DNA from: Pseudomonas marginalis
Lineage (GTDB): Bacteria > Pseudomonadota > Gammaproteobacteria > Pseudomonadales > Pseudomonadaceae
DNA length: 64,000 nucleotides
Direction: 5' to 3'
NCBI RefSeq assembly: GCF_900105325.1
Contig: NZ_FNSU01000001.1
Coordinates: 372,001 to 436,000 of the forward strand
The position numbers and the translations under genes were made by a program. This document shows, piece after piece, positions 60,548 to 64,000 of the stretch (position 1 is its first letter; every line of letters starts with the position of its first letter). Below the pieces are notes generated by a model. It searched no databases, was not told the origin of the DNA, and saw only the letters and a list, made by a program, of their open reading frames with translations.

Positions 60548-61291
60548 CTACGCCGCCCGCAGCGAGATAAACGCATAGTTGGCCGGCACCTCGGTGGCAA
60601 TCTGCGCCCCGGCATCCAGCATCTGCTCGGCGATGTCCATCCCCGAGACATGAAACACCCACTCACTGGCCACGGACGGCTGGTCCACCGCCAGCTCAAT
60701 CGCCTGGGCAAACGCGCTCATGTCCGGCAGGTACGCGGTAAATCCATCGCCCTTGAGCGCCGTGGTGCGAATGCCGAGCAAGGCGCACACCGCCTCCTTG
60801 GTCTGCACGTCGTCTCGGTCGGCCTGGCGCGAGCGTTGGATCAGCTCCACCAGTTCCTGGTCCATCAATTCACCCCCGACGATCAACGCCGGGCCCTGTT
60901 CCCAGGATTCCGGCGGGCAATCCTTGGCGGCGGGGTTGAGCGGGATATGGGGGTTGATCTCCATCGGGTAGATGCGGCACACCAACGGGCGGCGCTCGTA
61001 GATGCGGCATAGGTTGTCTGCGTCAAGATTCCGGCAGCGCCCGGCGTTGTAGGCGGCAAAGGTGATTGCCACAAACGCCTCGGTGTTGCCGCTGGGCACC
61101 ACCACCGAACGGCGCTCGGCATGTTCGCGCTGCTGCTGAGGCAGGCCCAGGCCATTGCTCAGGAAACCCTCCACCAGAACGATGACGTTACCGCCGTCAG
61201 CCGCCCATTGGCGGGCTTCCTGGAGGGTCAGGGGGACGTGGTGATCGCTGCAGCATTTGCCGCAACCGACGCAGGAAAAATGGGTGTTCAT
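60548..61291 (-). CDS. YkgJ-family cysteine cluster protein
   Basis: A 247-residue protein with the YkgJ/UPF0153 Cys pattern: CVGCGKCC at residues 8-15, CRNL and C in the middle (AGRCRNLDADNLCRIYERRP) and RPLVCRIYPMEI. The conserved cysteines probably bind zinc or an iron-sulfur cluster; the role is unknown. The C-terminal third (SVASEWVFHVSGMDIAEQML) is not recognised. Convergent with the binding-protein gene. Confidence 0.85.
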   Translation of the reverse strand: MNTHFSCVGCGKCCSDHHVPLTLQEARQWAADGGNVIVLVEGFLSNGLGLPQQQREHAERRSVVVPSGNTEAFVAITFAAYNAGRCRNLDADNLCRIYERRPLVCRIYPMEINPHIPLNPAAKDCPPESWEQGPALIVGGELMDQELVELIQRSRQADRDDVQTKEAVCALLGIRTTALKGDGFTAYLPDMSAFAQAIELAVDQPSVASEWVFHVSGMDIAEQMLDAGAQIATEVPANYAFISLRAA

Positions 61292-61399
61292 GGCGGATCT
61301 GTCACCAGGCTAGGTCAGAGGGCACACAGGAACAGTGACGGGTTTTTACCTCTATCCACCGTTGTGCTGCTCTGGAAGCAAGTTATGCGCCAGCGCCTG

Positions 61400-61882
61400 T
61401 CAGTCCTCGGCGACCACATCCCGCAGCACAAAGACCATGCCCGCGCTTTCGTACAGTTGCCGGGCGCGCAGGTTGCTCTCCAGTACCTTGAGGTCGACAT
61501 AGGGTTCGCCACGCTGCTTGAACACCTGGAAGCAGTGCAGCAGCAACGCGCGGCCCAAGCCTTGGCCTTGAGCGCAAGGATGCACGGACAGGTTCTTGAT
61601 AAACGCGCTGGTCCAGCACTGCGCCACGCCGAGAATGCCATCGCCGTTGCTGGCCACCAGACACAGCGTGGGATCGAATTCGGCATCGCTGACGAACAGA
61701 TGCTGCCAGGCGTGCAGATGAGGAACGCGGCCTCCCCCTTGCTCCTGGGTCATGCGCAGCACCGCATGGATCGCCGGGGCCAGCTCGTCGCGGTAATGAT
61801 CCAACTGCGTATGGGCCGGCCATTGAGGTGCAGGCAGGCTGCCGGTGAGGTCGCGGCGCAGCAGTTGGAAATGCTCCGCCAC
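61400..61882 (-). CDS. GNAT-family N-acetyltransferase
   Basis: A 160-residue GCN5-related acetyltransferase with the acetyl-CoA binding motif A (FIKNLSVHPCAQGQGLGRAL, containing Q-G-Q-G-L-G) and motif B (LKVLESNLRARQLYESAGM). The substrate is unknown. GTG start at 61882, three bases after the cheV stop, with AGGGG upstream; it is probably co-transcribed with cheV. Confidence 0.87.
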   Translation of the reverse strand: MAEHFQLLRRDLTGSLPAPQWPAHTQLDHYRDELAPAIHAVLRMTQEQGGGRVPHLHAWQHLFVSDAEFDPTLCLVASNGDGILGVAQCWTSAFIKNLSVHPCAQGQGLGRALLLHCFQVFKQRGEPYVDLKVLESNLRARQLYESAGMVFVLRDVVAED

Positions 61883-61885
61883 CGG

Positions 61886-62788
61886 TTACAGCCCCTGTTG
61901 CGCCACGGTCTGGGCGGCGACCACCAGGCATTTGGTCAGTTCGGGCGAGGAGAACTTGGTCAGCACTGCGTTGGCACCGGCCAGGCGCGCCTTTTCGCTG
62001 TTCATCGCGCTGTCCAGGGAGGTATGCAGCAGCACGTAGAGATCCTGGAAGTCCGGGGTTTCACGCAGGGTGCGGGTCAGGGCATAACCGTCCATTTCGG
62101 ACATCTCGATGTCCGACACCACCACATTGATCTGCGCGGCGGTGCCTTGCAGCTCCAGCAGCACATCGATGGCTTCCTTGGCGCTGCGCGCGGTGTGGCA
62201 GGTCAGGCCGAGGTTGCGCAGGGTGTGTACCGACTGCTGCAGGGCGACCTGGCTGTCATCCACCACCAGGATCCGCGCATTGCCGAGCACTTCCGCCTCT
62301 TCCATGGTCAGGTCGGTAGGCGCCGCTTCAATCGGTGCCGGGGCGATGCCGTGGATGACTTTTTCGATGTCCAGCACCTGCACCAGGCCGCCTTCCACTT
62401 GGGTTACCCCGGTGATAAACGCGCGGTTGCCGCCGGAGCCGTAGGGTGGTGGACGAATATCGGTGGTCAGGCAGTGCACGATCTTGCTGACGGCCTGCAC
62501 ATGCAGGCCCTGCTTGGAACGGCTCACGTCGGTGACGATCAGGCAGCCTCCGTTCGGGTCTTCCAGGGGCATTTCCCCCAGGGCGCGACTCAGGTCGATC
62601 ACCGCCAACGAATTGCCACGCAGGGTGGCGATGCCTTTGACGTGGGGATGAGACTCCGGCAGCTTGGTCAGCGGCGGGCAAGGGATGATCTCGCTGACTT
62701 TCAGCAGGTTGATGGCCATCAGCTTGCCGCTGCGCAAGGTAAAGAGCAGAAGCGAGAGTGAGTCTGCGCGGGCTTTGGTGGTGGACAT
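61886..62788 (-). CDS. cheV: chemotaxis coupling protein CheV
   Basis: A 300-residue protein joining an N-terminal CheW-like domain (about residues 12-150) to a C-terminal receiver domain (about 172-295). The phospho-acceptor Asp is in VVSDIEMSEMDGYAL. CheV links chemoreceptors to CheA and may act as a phosphate sink or adaptation factor. No other chemotaxis gene is in the window. Confidence 0.92.
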   Translation of the reverse strand: MSTTKARADSLSLLLFTLRSGKLMAINLLKVSEIIPCPPLTKLPESHPHVKGIATLRGNSLAVIDLSRALGEMPLEDPNGGCLIVTDVSRSKQGLHVQAVSKIVHCLTTDIRPPPYGSGGNRAFITGVTQVEGGLVQVLDIEKVIHGIAPAPIEAAPTDLTMEEAEVLGNARILVVDDSQVALQQSVHTLRNLGLTCHTARSAKEAIDVLLELQGTAAQINVVVSDIEMSEMDGYALTRTLRETPDFQDLYVLLHTSLDSAMNSEKARLAGANAVLTKFSSPELTKCLVVAAQTVAQQGL

Positions 62789-62887
62789 AAAAACCTTCTG
62801 TGGATCAGGGATGACGAACTTCTATTGAAGGTTATCGACTCGGGAGAGCCAGGCTTTAACCCGATTTTTTGTCGGGTTGGGCCCGTG

Positions 62888-63862
62888 TCAGCCCTTCCAC
62901 ACCTGCGGGTTCACCAGGTCCTGCGGGCGCTGGCCCAGCAGGGCGCTGCGCAGGTTGTCCAGCGCGCGGTTGGCCATGGCTTCGCGGGTTTCATGGGTCG
63001 CCGAACCGATATGCGGCAGGGTCACCGCGTTGCTCAGTTGGAACAGCGGCGACTCGGCCAACGGCTCCTGCTCATACACATCCAGCCCGGCACCGCGAAT
63101 GGTCTGGTTTTGCAGGGCCTGGATCAGCGCCGGTTCGTCGACCACCGGACCACGGGAGATATTGATCAGAATCGCGCTGGACTTCATCAGACCCAACTCG
63201 CGGGTGCTGATCAGGTGGCGGGTCTTGTCGCTCAACGGCACCACCAGGCAGACGAAATCCGCCTCGGCCAGCAACTGGTCCAGGCTGCGCAATTGCGCGC
63301 CCAGTTCCTGTTCCAGCTTGGTCTTGCGGCTGTTGCCGCTGTACAGGATCGGCATATTGAAGCCCAGGCGCCCACGCCGGGCCACGGCCGCGCCGATATT
63401 GCCCATGCCAACGATACCGAGGGTCTTGCCATGCACGTCACAGCCAAACAGCGGCGCGCCGACGCTGGCTTTCCATTGGCCGGCCTTGGTCCAGGCGTCC
63501 AGCTCGGCCACCCGGCGCGCGCTGCTCATCAGCAGGGCGAAGGCCAGGTCGGCAGTGCTTTCGGTCAGTACGTCGGGGGTGTTGGTGAGCATGATCCCGC
63601 GCTCGTTGAAGTACGGCACATCGTAGTTGTCGTAGCCCACCGACACGCTGGACACCACCTCCAGCTTGCCCGCGCCTTCGAGCTGCGCGCGGCCCAGCTT
63701 GCGACCCACGCCGATCAAACCGTGGGCGTGAGGCAGGGCTTCATTGAATTGAGCGTTGATGTCGCCCAGCTTGGGGTTGGGCGCGATCACGTCGAAATCC
63801 TGTTGCAGGCGTTCGATCATTTGCGGGGTGACACGGCTGAAGGCGAGGACGGTCTTTTTCAT
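62888..63862 (-). CDS. 2-hydroxyacid dehydrogenase (GhrB/2-ketoaldonate reductase type)
   Basis: A 324-residue NAD(P)H-dependent enzyme reducing glyoxylate, hydroxypyruvate or 2-ketogluconate-like substrates. It has VSVGYDNYD, the Rossmann motif GIVGMGNIGAAVARR, and the catalytic Arg in NISRGPVVDE, Glu in YEQEPL and His in LPHIGSATHETR. The start at 63862 (MKKTVLAFSRVTP) matches the family; an ATG five codons upstream is possible. It is a paralogue of the enzyme at 8762-9727 but from a different branch. A hairpin AACCCGA/TCGGGTT lies after its stop. Confidence 0.88.
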   Translation of the reverse strand: MKKTVLAFSRVTPQMIERLQQDFDVIAPNPKLGDINAQFNEALPHAHGLIGVGRKLGRAQLEGAGKLEVVSSVSVGYDNYDVPYFNERGIMLTNTPDVLTESTADLAFALLMSSARRVAELDAWTKAGQWKASVGAPLFGCDVHGKTLGIVGMGNIGAAVARRGRLGFNMPILYSGNSRKTKLEQELGAQLRSLDQLLAEADFVCLVVPLSDKTRHLISTRELGLMKSSAILINISRGPVVDEPALIQALQNQTIRGAGLDVYEQEPLAESPLFQLSNAVTLPHIGSATHETREAMANRALDNLRSALLGQRPQDLVNPQVWKG

Positions 63863-63936
63863 TGCAGGCGGGCTCATCGACTACGGAAGAATGCCAAGCA
63901 CGCTAACATTCCTGCCGGCAATTGTCAGGACACCGC

Positions 63937-63947
63937 CCCTCCCACAT
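63937..63947. repeat. half REP palindrome (CCCTCCCACA)
   Basis: CCCCTCCCACAT matches only the right arm of the REP palindromes at 3324, 10473 and 15942; no left arm is seen, so it is a decayed or partial copy. Confidence 0.5.
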
Positions 63948-64000
63948 TTAAAGACGTGTATCGCCTGGTAGAAATCAGTTCGCCAGCCGTGCACCGCTGA

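Noticed and set aside
62857..62877. Terminator after the 2-hydroxyacid dehydrogenase gene
   Set aside because: The stem AACCCGA/TCGGGTT has its A/T run in the loop rather than after the stem, so intrinsic termination is doubtful.

Overview
The window reads as chromosomal DNA of a Pseudomonas, most likely of the P. fluorescens group. The evidence is a GC-rich coding style, a complete mraZ-to-lpxC division/cell-wall cluster in pseudomonad order, RNase P RNA of the gamma-proteobacterial A type just upstream of it, an OprD-family porin, and several copies of the short GTGGGAGG-type and GTAGGAGCGAGC-type palindromes (REP/REPIN elements) typical of this group. Both edges are open: mqo runs off the left end.

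Layout. 1-10.5 kb: housekeeping and small-protein genes (mqo, lipoproteins, an acyltransferase, a CPXCG protein and DUF2007 protein, a YedK/HMCES-family protein, an M48 lipoprotein peptidase, a GDT1-type manganese exporter behind a yybP-ykoY riboswitch, rsmC, a hydroxyacid dehydrogenase, a LysE/RhtB exporter). 10.6-18.9 kb: a probable functional block of an AlkK-like acyl-CoA ligase, a DUF1302 outer-membrane protein, a DUF1329 periplasmic protein and a MalT-like LuxR regulator. 18.9-22.4 kb: a pqiA-pqiA-pqiB-pqiC lipid-trafficking operon on the minus strand. 22.5-24.7 kb: a small island inserted at the 5' end of a metallo-beta-lactamase-fold gene, carrying a two-gene AbiE-like operon (putative winged-helix antitoxin/regulator plus nucleotidyltransferase).

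25-31.3 kb: OmpA-like lipoprotein, the lpoA-yraN-SIS isomerase-BON lipoprotein operon opposite rsmI, then rnpB. 31.5-49.5 kb: mraZ, rsmH, ftsL, ftsI, murE, murF, mraY, murD, ftsW, murG, murC, ddlB, ftsQ, ftsA, ftsZ, lpxC, all on the plus strand and mostly overlapping or within a few bases, with a promoter followed by three MraZ-box-like repeats at the start. 49.6-64 kb: a diguanylate cyclase, an OprD porin, an efflux operon (adaptor, RND pump, response regulator, sensor kinase), small and periplasmic proteins, cheV with a GNAT gene, and a 2-hydroxyacid dehydrogenase.

The most unusual part is the 2.15-kb island at 22516-24715. A 48-bp direct repeat of the target gene's coding sequence bounds it. 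The left copy is left as a 25-codon stub. The right copy supplies a divergent but homologous promoter, RBS and N-terminus, so the target gene is rebuilt. Eleven-base inverted repeats lie at or near the junctions, and a 15-bp inverted repeat brackets the toxin-antitoxin-like operon's putative promoter. No recombinase is present. Other points worth a look are an apparent Asn/His exchange in the active site of the YedK-family protein, the riboswitch with competing downstream hairpins, and shared GCAAATCA motifs around the acyl-CoA ligase block.
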